DNA from: Takashimella koratensis
Lineage: Eukaryota > Basidiomycota > Tremellomycetes > Trichosporonales > Tetragoniomycetaceae
Direction of reading: 5' to 3'
DNA length: 64,000 bases
Assembly (NCBI GenBank): GCA_003116875.1
Contig: BCKT01000003.1
Coordinates: 3,143-67,142 of the forward strand
Both the position numbers and the translations under genes were made by a program. Positions within the stretch are counted from its first letter, which is position 1, and the number at the start of each line of letters is the position of its first letter. Shown here piece after piece: positions 21,450-32,015 of the stretch. The notes beneath the pieces were generated by a model, which saw nothing but the letters and a program-made list of their open reading frames with translations, was not told the origin of the DNA and did no database searches.

Positions 21450-22829
21450 TTACTGTGCCGCTCCTTTTTGCAGGCGCGCGAGCATGGCAGCGATCTCCTG
21501 GGAGTGATCGCCAAAAGGCTCGATAGGTCGGGGTGTGTACTGTCTCCCTCTGGTGATGACCAATGTCGGTCTGAAATAACATTCGATATCCTCGAGGGGA
21601 TTGCCATCGAGCGCTACCATGTCGGCCTCGAAACCGACAACGAGTCTACCGGTGATATTACCGACGCCACAAGCCTTTGCGGCATCTTCAGTCGCAGCTT
21701 TGAAAATCTCTGACGGAGTGTATCCGGCACGGTTCATTGTGACGAGGCCATCGGCGTATCTTTCAAATCTGCAGAGACCGATCCCGTTGTCGGTTCCTGC
21801 AATCTTCAAGATTCAACAACTTTTTGACTTGCTTTCACTTACCACTGTTACTCCCACTTCCCTCAGTAGCCTAAGGTTTGCAACAACTGCCTCGTACGTG
21901 TCCCAGGGACAGTAGTAGTGCTCGTGACGACAAGCTGAGTTCATCGTGGGGCAGACAGAGATACCTTTTGCTTTCATCTGGCGAGCTATGTCGTGGTTAA
22001 ATGTCGTTCCGTTGGGAGTAATCCACCTAATGTCAGCGTCATTGACGATTCCACGTACGAGCAATGTTCGATGCTATCGAGCCCTGCCTGGACGGCATGA
22101 TCGATTGAGGACACTGAGGTAGCGTGCGTCGTGACCGGAATCCCAGCAGCGTGAGCCACCTCTCGAATCGCTTCGAGATGAGCAATGCTGTATGTCACCT
22201 GATGCGGCTTGGAACCAGCAGTCATGAATCCTCCGCTTGACATGATCTTGATTACGTTGGCGCCTTCGGCGACACGTTTCCCTGCCATAGCTCGAACCTC
22301 GTCGATCGTTTCCGCTTCACCACCGAGCATCCAGCAATGGCCGCCGCGCACAGTAATTGGTGCATTGGCGCACAGCAGTCGAGGTCCCATGTCCGTCCCA
22401 GCGGCGATCGAGTCTCGAAGCTCACATGAGATGGTTCCCGCGCACCCCAAGTCACGTGCCGTGGTGATACCAGCGTCGAGCATGCTCAGGGCGTTCCGCT
22501 GCATCAATGCCATCTGACCCGGGGAGTGCAGAAGATCACCAACTGTGGTAGAAGTGGTCGTTGGGTCTGCCGTGATGTGGAGCTGATCGAGTCAGATCCT
22601 GTTATATTGCCTCACTCACGTGGCAGTCAAAGAGACCGGGCATCAGAGTGACGTTCCCCAGATCTACGACCTGTCCTGCGTTTCCCTGAGCCGCAATTTC
22701 CGACCACAGACCGACAGACTTGATGACTTTTCCCTCAACAACAACGGCCCCCTCGAAGAGAACAGGAGAGGTGCTGTCGATGAGCACCCGGGCTGCTCGA
22801 TATGTGCGTTGTGTGATCTCGATGGTCAT
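21450..22829 (-). CDS. Metal-dependent amidohydrolase (imidazolonepropionase/prolidase-like)
   Basis: Amidohydrolase-superfamily protein, about 430 residues. The metal motif DCHLH is completed across intron 1 (donor CAC|GTGAGT, acceptor GATCAG). Later ligands and conserved pieces are ANVIKIMSSGG, THATSVSSIDHAV, LDSIEHC and AGTDNG, followed by GRLVVGFEADMVALDGNP near the C-terminus. All are intact, unlike the adjacent alpha-glucoside genes. The family includes imidazolonepropionase-like, prolidase-like and organophosphate acid anhydrolase enzymes; substrate is not clear. It lies 272 bp downstream of the GH13 gene on the same strand, so a functional tie to sugar use is possible but unproven. 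Confidence 0.88.
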
Positions 22830-23101
22830 CGTGTCGTGGGTGAGAAACTCTGATACAGAGGCAAGTCAGTTTTATCTACTGACCAGGGCCGCCGTCGGCG
22901 CCGTCGGAAAGCACGATCGCACTTTTCGGTCCGATGAAAATCCTCCGAATGGCGGCCGTAATAACACCCTGAATCCGGGTGACGCGTCTGAGCTGGCGTG
23001 TCGACGTGTACCTGCACTCTCGCATTGCTTCGACTCAGCTCATCATTGGGTCTCGTGAGTGTGACCGTGGTCTCCAATCTCAATACATAGGAGGCAGTCT
23101 C

Positions 23102-25039
23102 TCAAACTTCACAGTGATAACCTGCCATTCTTGGGCTCTGAGGTCTTCTTTTAATCCAAACAGTAGTTGCAGACGGCAGAGTGCCGGCGATTGACGGTCC
23201 TGAAGAGAGAAAGACATCTCCAAGTGGCACGGGCATGTCACTGTCGGTCCCGTTCATGACTGTAAGCCACCCTCCTGGCCTCTCAAAAGCAAGCACTCCC
23301 TCCCCCATATCAATCCACTCCAAAGTCTCAGCGCCATGTAGCTTGCGTCGTAGAGCTAGTGCCTGGCGATACATGTTGAGGGTGCTCTGCGTATCATCGG
23401 ATTGTGCTTCCACGGAGAGACTTCCCCACGTCGCCGGCTGTGGGAGATGACAGGCCTCTCCATCACCATTCCCAAAGTTGAATCCAGCTTTCGTCCACGG
23501 AAGAGGAACACGACAGCCATCACGACCTTTGTCCTGCTTGCCGTTTCGGAAGTAATAGGGATCTTGGAGCTTGTCGTCGGGGATATCGGGGACCTCTGGA
23601 AGACCAAGCTCTTCGCCTCTGGGCTGTCAGCATGTAACCTCGCTGCTGCCTTACTGATAGAGATATGTCGAACCGGGAAGTGCCAAGATCATCAAAGTCG
23701 CCGCGCGACCTTTTCGAAGCCCATCCACCATGTTGCAAGCGACATCTTTGCCGTCCGACGCCAACCATCTTTTGTATCCATCAAGGAAGGTGAGAGGATT
23801 GGTACAGTTGACATACGGTAGACCGTAGCGGGTATGGTGCCGGGGGACCTAATAGTTAACCGGGCTCCAAGTGCTACTCACATCATGGTTGGACAGTACC
23901 CAGGTCGTGCTTGCGCCGGAATTGGCAGCGAGAGATAGCTGACGCTTGATGATTTTTTTGTATCCCTCGGCGTCAAAGTTGGACAGAACCAGATCAAATG
24001 CGAAAGCTTGACCTATTGCTGCTGCGTATGCCTTCTTTCTCTCAGGGGCAACCCACGCCTCCACAACGGCGCTGGTACATTAGCACAATCAATGATAGAC
24101 TTACCTCAACGGTGGCTCGTACTCATCGAGAACGGATCTCCACTCCCTCCAGATATCAAGCGTTTCATCTCGATCGAACAGCGGGTGAACAAGACCCTTC
24201 ATGCTTCCCCCAGGCTGGATCATCGCCGCCCGACGAGCTGCAAGGACCGACCAAGGCTCCATCGGCTCCATCAAATCCTTCATACACCCCGAAGCCACGT
24301 CGACTCTGAAACCTGAAACTCCTCGATCGCCCCAAAACCGCAGGGTCCTCTCGAATTCATGTCGAACTTCTGGATTTGACCAGTTGAGGTCGGGCTGAGA
24401 GGAGTCGTACATATGAAGATAGAACTGCCCATCGTTCACTCCCGACGGGGACCACGCGGGACCTCCCATTATGCTTTGCCAATCGGAAGGGGGCACTAAT
24501 TTGTCTGGGCCGAGTCCTTTTTGTCAGCGGGAACAAGAAAAACACTTATCATCTCGAAAGTGGAAACGTGCTCGCTCCTTGGACCCCTTTCCGGCTTTGA
24601 GCGCCTCTTGAAACCAGAGATGCTCATTGCTCGCATGGTTGGGAACAATATCGATGATCACCTTGATCTTCACCGACTTCAGCGCGGCAATCATATCGTC
24701 AAAGTCTTGCAGTGAGCCGATCCGAGGGTCGACATTGCAGTAGTCCGATACTTCGTCTATCATTAGCTTTGCTTTATCAGACAACTTACAGCCGCCGTCC
24801 TTGAGAGGCGAAGGATAGAATGGACTTAGCCAGGCGGCGTCGATCCCCAGTGACTCAAGGTAGGGCACCTTGGCAACGACGCCGCGGAAATCACCTATCC
24901 CGTCACCGTTGGCGTCGTAGAATGAACGAGGGTAGATTTGGTATACAGACGCCTGGCGCCACCAGTCGGAATCTTGTCCTACTTCGTGGTCAAGTGCAGG
25001 CTTCTGTCCTTGGGGCAGCTTATTCGCAATCACCGTCAT
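23102..25039 (-). CDS. GH13 alpha-glucosidase (maltase) with a non-canonical AT-AG intron
   Basis: Intracellular alpha-1,4-glucosidase of family GH13 (fungal maltase type), about 580 residues, no signal peptide. Motifs: WWRQASVYQIYPRSF, GDFRGV, DIVPNHAS, GFRVDVA with the nucleophile Asp, VVEAWV with the acid/base Glu, and SNHDV with the stabilising Asp. The C-terminal beta domain ends GYHCEV. The ATG at 25039 (MTVIANKL) is the start. One intron (24517-24549, 33 nt) keeps frame only if its donor is ATAAGT, giving FRDGLGPDKLVPPSDW. No GT donor there restores frame. This looks like a G-to-A change in a GTAAGT donor and may reduce or abolish correct splicing. Head-to-head with the alpha-glucoside transporter gene. 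Confidence 0.88.
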
Positions 25040-25406
25040 GTCTCGTCGTGTCCTAAGAACCGAGGGCAACCTCGTCCACAGCGAATGTTTTAACGCTGTC
25101 GAGGCCCAAACTTACACCGAGGCAAGTATCCGGTGTTACCGTTTCGGACCGTGCTCGGAGGAAATGACGAATCAGCTGACGGTCGGCGAGACGGGAAAAA
25201 GCGTCCCGGAGGGATCTCGGTAATTTCAACCAATAAAAAAAATCGACCCGGTGAAGCAGTCATCGGCGGTGCTCGGTGCTTGCAGCCAATCGGCATCCCT
25301 CACTCACAGACCGGTGGCCCCGGTGGGGCACATTATTTGCTATCACTTCCACAACTTATAAGACGATCATCCTCAACTGTTGTGTACTTTTTCATTCCAT
25401 TCCGAC
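25040..25406. promoter_or_regulatory. Bidirectional promoter, alpha-glucosidase/transporter
   Basis: A 367-bp head-to-head promoter. It contains a CCGGTGGCCCCGGTGGGGC stretch at 25309-25329, with a GTGGGG core resembling Mig1/CreA-type repressor sites and CGG triplets usable by Zn2Cys6 activators. A TATAAG element at 25357-25362 lies about 45 bp before the transporter ATG. The layout matches yeast MAL loci, where maltase and permease share one promoter. Site assignments are inference. Confidence 0.5.
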
Positions 25407-27297
25407 ATGTCCACTATTGACGACAAAGACAACGCTGCATGGAATATCGGACACCTCGAGGCCATACCCGATGCCACCGGTAAGACCATTGAGGGTTTTA
25501 CTCCCGGTGAAGAGCGAGAGGGTCTAGGCTTTTGGATCGCCGTCAAGACCTATCGCAAGGTGAGTGAACCATGGTTCATTGCTAATCCTAGGCTGTGTTC
25601 TGGGCAGCCGTCATGTCCTGCACACTCGTTATGGAAGGTTACGACCGAGCTCTGATTGGAAATTTTTGGGCTCTGCCAGCGTTCTCAGAACGTTATGGTG
25701 TTTACGTCGCTTCTACCAAGACGTACACTGTCCAAGCACAGTGGCAGTTGGCTATCAGCAACTTTGGCCTCGTTGGATGTTTTAGTGAGTCGCAAAGAAT
25801 GTTGGTGAAACAGCCACTAACACCACTACAGTGGGCGCTCTCTCGGCGGGTTGGGAGGTGGAGCGCTTTGGCTATCGACGCACCGTCCTCTTCAATCTTT
25901 TATTCCTCATCCCGGCAATTGGTATGTGAAAGCTTTGACAACAGACTGACCAAGCAGCTGTCGTCACGTTTGCGCCCAATGTCATCGCCCTCTTCATGGG
26001 AGAGTGGCTATGTGGACTTCCCTGGGGGGTCTTTGCCGTCCTCGGACCGTCCTATGCTTCAGAGGTTTGCCCTATCTCCCTTCGCGCTTACTTGACAACC
26101 TATGTCAACCTGTGCTGGTTGGTGAATCTGTACAGTATTTATATTGATCAATCAGGGTTATGGGTCAATTCATCGCCTCCGGAGTTGTCCTCGGGATTCA
26201 AGGGATGTCTGGCCAATGGGCATATCGTATCCCATTCGCGATTCAGTGAGTTCTCCTATCAACGCATTGACAAGTAGGTGGATTTGGCCCTTGATTCTCA
26301 TTCCGACTCTGTGGTTCGCACCCGAGTCTCCCTGGTGGCTCGTCCGTCACGGCAAACTCGAAGAGGCAAAGGTCTCCATCAGGTCTCTAGTCAATTGTAC
26401 CGATTCAAACGAGCTTGTTGACGAAACTCTGGCCATGATGATCGAAACAAACCGAGCTGAAGAGGAAGCCAAGCACAATAACAAGACGATGGGCACCAGC
26501 TACCTCGATTGCTTCCGCGGGTCCAACCTTCGACGTACCGAAATCTCAGCGATGGCTTGGGCTTCTCAGATTCTGAGCGGCGACGGATTCGCTGGGTACG
26601 TAACCTAATTTTTCGTTCAAGCAGGATTGACAACATCAGATTCGTACAAGCTGGGACTTGGAAACACGGCGGGGGCATTCATCGGCACCGTGGGCTCGTG
26701 GTTCCTCCTTGCTCGCTTCGGTCGTCGGACAATCTTCATTGGTGGCCTTCTGTGGCTTGCAGCGTTGTGGCTCGTTATCGGTGGACTTTCCATTGCCGCC
26801 GACCAAGGGCAGAAGAGCACCAAATGGGGTCAAGCAATCTTGTTCCTGGTCTGGGTTCTATCGTACGACTTGACGTTGGGGCCTATCGTCTACTGTGAGT
26901 ACCGATTATGCCTGTGGCTGATCATCAGGCATTGTAGGTGAGACCTCGTCGACGCGTTTGAGGCAAAAGACAGTGGCCATTTCCCGAAACACGTTCTATG
27001 TCTTCAGCATCATCTCTGGTATCGTCTCTCCGTACATGTTGAACCCCCAGAATTGGAACTGGCGGGGGAAAAGCGCCTTCTTCTGGAGTGCACCCGCGTT
27101 GGCCTGTGCCATCTGGGGATATTTCCGACTCGGCGAAATGAAAGTGGGTAACTGCGATGTCTAAAGCTGACAAGCAGGGGCGCTCCTACTACGAAATCGA
27201 TATCTTGTTCGAGCGTCGAGTTTCCGCAAGGCAATTTGCCAAGACGGATGTCAGTGCCGAGGCTCATGAACTCGAACGACAAGAGACAAAGGCATAA
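25407..27297 (+). pseudogene. Alpha-glucoside:H+ symporter (MFS), interrupted by in-frame TAA
   Basis: Major-facilitator sugar transporter of the maltose/alpha-glucoside branch, about 530 codons in short exons. Marks: MSCTLVMEGYDRALIGNFWALPAF in TM1 (split here as VMEGYDRALIGNF), ERFGYRRTV, FAPESPWWLVRHGK, LLARFGRRTIFIGG, and YEIDILFERRVSARQF near the end. In TM7 the frame reads GDGFAGYVT, then TAA at 26606-26608, then FFVQAGLTT. Relatives have an aromatic residue (YFFEQAG) there, so the stop replaces a tyrosine codon. The 29-nt GTACGT..GCAG segment over it cannot be an intron, because its removal shifts the frame. The protein would be cut roughly in half. A base-call error is the main alternative. 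Confidence 0.8.
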
Positions 27298-27311
27298 TCG
27301 TATCAAAAGTG

Positions 27312-29078
27312 TCATTCGTTAGGTTCTTCCAATGAATTCATTGTTTCTATCTCAGACAACGTAGTCAATACCTTTTCTAAGACTGGTCAGCAAGGTTAGA
27401 GTTACTGTGCCTACCAATATTCGTCAAGGTGGTCTCTCTCCTCCGATCCTTGGTCGATCCACGGGGCTCATCCGCCGAGAGAATCTCTAATAGCGATACA
27501 GCAACGAATCGCACCTTGTTGACGATACCCGTACTGTTCACGGCTGTCGTCAGCGACAGTCAACTACCATTGTTACCTAGCAGGCTCAGAGGAATCCTAT
27601 CCAACACCTGGACGAGCTCGTCCGTTACCCGCAGTTTTTCATCTTCTGCGGTATCGATCCATCTTGCCAGATTAGAATTAAGCTCAGAATCCGACTGCAG
27701 CTTTTGAGTGTGCTGCACTAGGAGAGACTCCTTGTACGCAAGACCCAAGCATCTGGTCATATGCTGTCTTTGTCAGATGGAAATGGTACCGAACGAACCT
27801 GTGTGATGTAGATGTTTGCTTTCTGAATGGCAAAATCATCCAGCGTAGGGTTGACGCCCGCTTCAGACAACGTTCTATGTCCGTCAGCATGTCTAAGATG
27901 GTATTTCCTACTCTGTCAAAGAGAGCTCCGAAGGGCAGTCGTCCATTAGAGTGACGGCACTCAGGAGCAGCATGTCGATTTCTTGGAGCCGGAGTTCCAA
28001 GCTGTCGACCGGGGGAGCTGGCGTTGCCCGCAGCTGTAGGAGCTGATTGAGGATGGTAAACAGTCTAGTGACGTATTGGAACCCCGAGACGAGCGACGTG
28101 GAGCCTGGAGACGCTTCCTCCGGTCTGCCATCATCAGCGATCTCCAACGGGCATTGCTTACAAGGGAGAAGGAAGTTCCACATTCACCGCCTCGTTAACG
28201 AAGCTGACCGAGTCGTGGATCGCACGCCGAGATTGATTCGTACCAAATGCCATCCAAAATGCTCGACGTCGTAGCTCTGCTTCAGTCGGATTCAGGCCTT
28301 CGCAGCTCTTTACGTAAGTATCACGAGCCGATCTCAGCTCACCTTTTCTCGATGCAGCTCCAGGCCAAAAATCACCCCCCAGTTCGCCCCGCCCAACTGA
28401 TCAGCCGACCCTTTGAAGCCTAGCAACGATGCGACGATTGTGGCGAGGTAGAGCGTAATCGCTAGATTGTTAGAGCCTATTCCTGGACTACACTCACACC
28501 TCGTGCTGTCGTTGTCCTCGATGTTCGCCATGATGCCAGCCTTGGCATGATGGAAACATGTTGTGGCTAGCTGGCGGACCGCACGCTTGTCAAGCGTCCC
28601 GAAGACCCATGGGATCTGGACGAGAGTGGAGGCGACAACGACAAGGACAAGACATGAACGGCGCACTCAGTTCTCCCAGGTGATGCCCTGCTTTCAGACG
28701 CGCGGTGAACAACGCTGGAACCAGACAAGGTGTTAATGGATACAGGTAGTGAAAAAAGCGCTCGACGATTTCGTTGAGGAGCGGCTCTGATACAATTTGA
28801 TGGAATGTGGGACGACGAGAAGGACCAGGGCCCGGGGCAAGACGTCGAGGTATGGCCGGTTGAGTGGATTCTATGCGCCGTACCGTACCGTCTTTGATAC
28901 CTTTACGTTTCCGTTGGATATTGAAGGTGCATGATAACCCTTGTTGCCTGCATGGCTCGCAAACCGACGCCTGGACCAGCTCCCTCGACGCAACGCAACG
29001 CACTTTACGAATTCGACAACCGTCGCAAGCGCTCTTATTAGTGATCTGGGAGGGACCTGAGGAGTTGTCGGGAGACAT
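27312..29078 (-). CDS. Mal/AmyR-like Zn2Cys6 regulator with probable frameshift
   Basis: Zinc-cluster activator like those of MAL loci, about 480 residues. The finger SACDGCRIRKVRC...VCEPCRQQGLSC is followed by the basic linker NIQRKRKG. The middle region has FFHYLYPLTPCL, ASTLVQIPWVFG, GLELHREKSCEGLNPTEAELRRRAFW and GVNPTLDDFAIQKANIYITQ. The start is the ATG at 29078 (MSPDNSSG); the in-frame TTG upstream is not used. The C-terminus ends MNSLEEPNE at 27312 after two short introns. Near 28640-28675 the frame carrying GHHLGELSAPFM and the frame carrying LVLVVVASTLVQIP abut with a one-base offset. No intron I could place joins them, so a frameshift is likely. Its stop lies 14 bp from the transporter stop (convergent). 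Confidence 0.75.
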
Positions 29079-29398
29079 GAGACGTGGAGAGGTAGGACGG
29101 TGACGGGCGATGTTTGTGCGAGACTCGGTTTGCTCTTTGGAGGACAAGGGCTGCTATTGCGAGAGCCTGTGGAGTATCACACAGGCCATAAATGACGTGG
29201 AGACCACAACGACGCCTCATCTGCCAAGCAGCACGGAAATGTCGGCTATACAGATCGCCACGGCTCGCTTGAAAGACTCTCCACTCGACACCTACTTTGT
29301 CAGCCGACCTCCACCTGTGACGTCCGACATGTGTTTGTTAACTTGAGTACACCACAAGGCCCTCTTCCCCTCCCTCGCGTCTCAGAACACACTCCGTC
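29079..29398. promoter_or_regulatory. Divergent promoter, Mal-like regulator/MDR enzyme
   Basis: A 320-bp head-to-head region between the regulator and the reductase gene. It is rich in short GAGAC/CTC tracts on the regulator side. No specific site was identified. Confidence 0.4.
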
Positions 29399-30557
29399 AT
29401 GACTCGCACCATCGCCCAGGTTCAAGGCCCTAACAAAACGCTGCAAAAACAGCAGGTCGAGCTTCCAGCTCTGACCCCCGCCCATGCGCTGGTCAAGGTA
29501 TCGCACGTCGCACAAAACCCGACCGATGGTTAGACCATTTTCAGGTGCGCGCTGATCTCAGTTCAATCTCTCGACTTTGATCTCTTCGGAGAGGGCGCGG
29601 TCTTGGGGTGCGACTTTGCTGGCACGGTAGAAAAGACTGGACCCGAGTGTCAACAGATTCAAAAGGGCGATCGCGTCGCTGGTCTGATCTGGGGCGGTAG
29701 GTCATTGCACTGGACAGGGCTGACCTGAAGGCGAGGTGAAGGGCCTGGGGGGTTATTCCGAGCACACGATTCTTGACGAGAAGATCAGCTTCAAAATCCC
29801 TTCCAGCATCTCGTCGGAAGCGGCAGCGACCATCCCCCTCGCCGCCTGCACCGCCTGGCTCGCGTTGTTCTCCAAGGATTGCTTGTCGATTCCCCAGGAC
29901 CATGCATCGAGAGCGGTGCTGGTCTGGGGTGGGAGCTGTAGGTATCAGTTGGTGTCTCGTTGACCATGTAGCAAGCGTGGGAGCGTACACCGTTCAGCTC
30001 GCGCACTTGTTCAACCTCACCGTGATCGCGACGTGTAGTCCGAAGAACTTTGACGTTGTCAAGGGGTACGGTGCAGACCATGTGTTCGACTACAACGACG
30101 CGGGAGTTGTCGCAAAGATCAAGGCGGTCGCACCCACGTTGGAGTTTGTATTCGACACGATCGGATCCAAAACCTCGTCGGGACTCGCCGCGCAAGCTGT
30201 CACTGGCCAAGGAGTGATATGCACCGTTCGGCCGGGCAAAGCCAACACAGAAGACGTTCCGTCCAATGTCAAGGTGACCGATGTCCTCGTGTGGACCGCA
30301 TTCTTGAAGGATCACAGCTACAAGGAGTTCAAGTGGCCGGTATGTCGACTCCATGGCATCATGCTGACATGCAGGCATCAAAGGAGGACCATCAGCTGGC
30401 GATTGAACTCTTCCGACAGCTGCCTGATTGGCTTGCGGAGGGTAAAGTCCGGCCCAACCAGGTCAAACTCCTCCGCGGCCTGGACGCTGTTCCCGAGGGG
30501 TTCCAGATGTATCGTGATGGTGTCATTTCGTCGTTCAAGATTGTATACGCGGTATGA
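29399..30557 (+). CDS. Zinc-type alcohol dehydrogenase-like/enoyl reductase (MDR)
   Basis: Medium-chain dehydrogenase/reductase of the quinone oxidoreductase and trans-enoyl reductase (ToxD-like) group, about 340 residues. Marks: HALVKVSHVAQNPTD, VLGCDFAGTVEKTG, KGDRVAGLIWGG, IPLAACTAWLALF, the NADPH motif VLVWGGSSSVGAYTVQLA assembled over an intron, and GADHVFDYND. No catalytic zinc ligands are seen, as expected for this group. Intron 1 is 33 nt with two nested AG acceptors; only the second keeps frame. The start is the ATG at 29399 and the stop follows SSFKIVYAV. It would reduce an activated double bond or quinone with NADPH in the cytosol. Confidence 0.87.
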
Positions 30558-31001
30558 CACTCCACGATGCATATGTAGTCTGTAGTCTGTGATGTCAGCT
30601 CGGGTAGTCACGGGCTAGGCATGTGTTTAGTCGGATTCGGCCTCTCCGTGGGAGCGACGTGGCCGCGAGACCGAGGTTGGTCATCACAAGCGCGGCTCGA
30701 CTCGTCCGTACGAAATTTTCCTCGCGCCTAGCAGAGGGAATTTCCGGTGCCTTCCTCTTGTCTCCTGCCTCGACGTGTCGATTGGCCACCCGTTCAAGAC
30801 CGAACTACCTACGTCACCCTTCCGGCCACTTTTTTTTTTCGAGCGTTTTTTTGTTTACGCCGTTCTCGGCGCGAATGACTAATAAAGCATGCCGTTGACA
30901 CGCAGGTCCTTTGAATCAACGTCCCCCCCGACTTTGTCCGAGCAAACACTTATAATAGCGGCGGCGCTGAGCTCCCCCTTGGTCCCCATCGCATCGTCAA
31001 C
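30558..31001. promoter_or_regulatory. Intergenic with hydroxylase promoter
   Basis: About 440 bp. It contains a TACGTCA half-CRE near 30811, a pyrimidine run of ten Ts around 30832-30841 and a TTTTTTTG run nearby, and a TATAAT-like element at about 30950. The last lies some 50 bp before the hydroxylase ATG at 31002. No gene was seen. Confidence 0.4.
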
Positions 31002-31898
31002 ATGTCCTTCGCCACCCTGCTCCCACCAAGCATTCCACTCTCCGTTCGCGCTTGGCTCGTCCAGGAGGTCGTCTTCCACGCCATCGGGCTCTTGTTCGAA
31101 TGGAGTGACCGCCGGCAGCACCTCCACTACTCCAAAGTCCGCGACGTAGACCGAAAGTCGTACTCGAAGATGCTCCCACGGGTCCTTCTCAACCAGTTCT
31201 TCGTCCTCCTTCCCAGCATGATGCTCGCCGAGCACCTCGGCCTCTGCTTCACCGGCCGATCTAGACTCCCCACCGTCCGTTTCATCGCCAACCTCTTCGC
31301 CATGGCTATCGGCCACGACGTCGTCCAGTACATTTTCCACCGATACTTCCTCCACCGCCCCAACGTTCCGCTCATGCGCTTCTTGCGTCATTCGGTTCAC
31401 CACTCCACCGGTGCGACCAAGGCCATTAGCGCATGCTACATGTCGGTCCCCGACTTCTTCCTCGAGATCGTGCTCCCCTACCTGGTCCCACTCACCATTG
31501 TTGGCGGCGGCGGCTCGGATGTCTTCTTCCACACCCTTATCGCAGGCTCTGGCGCCTTTGGTGGTCTTTACGAACACTCGGGTTACGACTTCTCCGTCTA
31601 CTTCCTACCCAGCGACGCGGTCAACGAGGTCCGCGTCAAGGCGACCAAGCACGACGATGACGAGTTCAGCCCCTCTTCCCTCCTCGCCAAGGTCGTCTTC
31701 CCCATCCTTGCCGGCTTCTTCGATAACCGCGCTCATACCGAACACCACATCCGAGGCAACGTCTCTTTCTCCGATGGCTTTGGTAGCCCAGGCATCTGCG
31801 ACTCCCTCTTCGGTACCCGATGGGATCTCAACCCGTTGAAGAGGCAGCAGGTCGAGCGTGAGTGGCAAGCTCAGCGTAAGGCAGCGGCATTGCACTAG
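31002..31898 (+). CDS. Fatty-acid hydroxylase/sterol desaturase superfamily protein
   Basis: Intronless gene for a 298-residue membrane di-iron enzyme of the fatty acid hydroxylase/C-4 sterol oxidase fold. Four to five hydrophobic segments surround histidine boxes: GHDVVQYIFHRYFLH (HX8H-like, near 105-118), HSVHHS near 129, a late EHSGYD, and TEHHIRG near 247. The metal-binding pattern looks complete. It would sit in the ER membrane and hydroxylate or desaturate a lipid or sterol; which one cannot be said. It differs from most neighbours in having no intron. The ATG at 31002 is preceded by a TATA-like element. Confidence 0.88.
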   Translation: MSFATLLPPSIPLSVRAWLVQEVVFHAIGLLFEWSDRRQHLHYSKVRDVDRKSYSKMLPRVLLNQFFVLLPSMMLAEHLGLCFTGRSRLPTVRFIANLFAMAIGHDVVQYIFHRYFLHRPNVPLMRFLRHSVHHSTGATKAISACYMSVPDFFLEIVLPYLVPLTIVGGGGSDVFFHTLIAGSGAFGGLYEHSGYDFSVYFLPSDAVNEVRVKATKHDDDEFSPSSLLAKVVFPILAGFFDNRAHTEHHIRGNVSFSDGFGSPGICDSLFGTRWDLNPLKRQQVEREWQAQRKAAALH

Positions 31899-32015
31899 AT
31901 ACTACATTACATTATTACGACCTATCACGTCTAATTACTTTATAATCCCTACACTGTTGAATAATACACTGGCTGTTGCATTGTCAATTAGACCAGAGAT
32001 GGGATGCATGCATCA

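Noticed and set aside
26597..26625. 29-nt intron removing the TAA in the symporter
   Set aside because: Splice-like ends exist, but removal shifts the frame and deletes the conserved FF.QAG segment.
28560..28660. About 100-nt intron bridging the regulator frames
   Set aside because: It is frame-compatible but would remove ASTLVQIPWVFG, a conserved part of the regulator.
30879..31577. 232-codon antisense frame over the hydroxylase gene
   Set aside because: Shadow of the sense gene, rich in Glu/Gly/Val as expected from the complement of biased codons.
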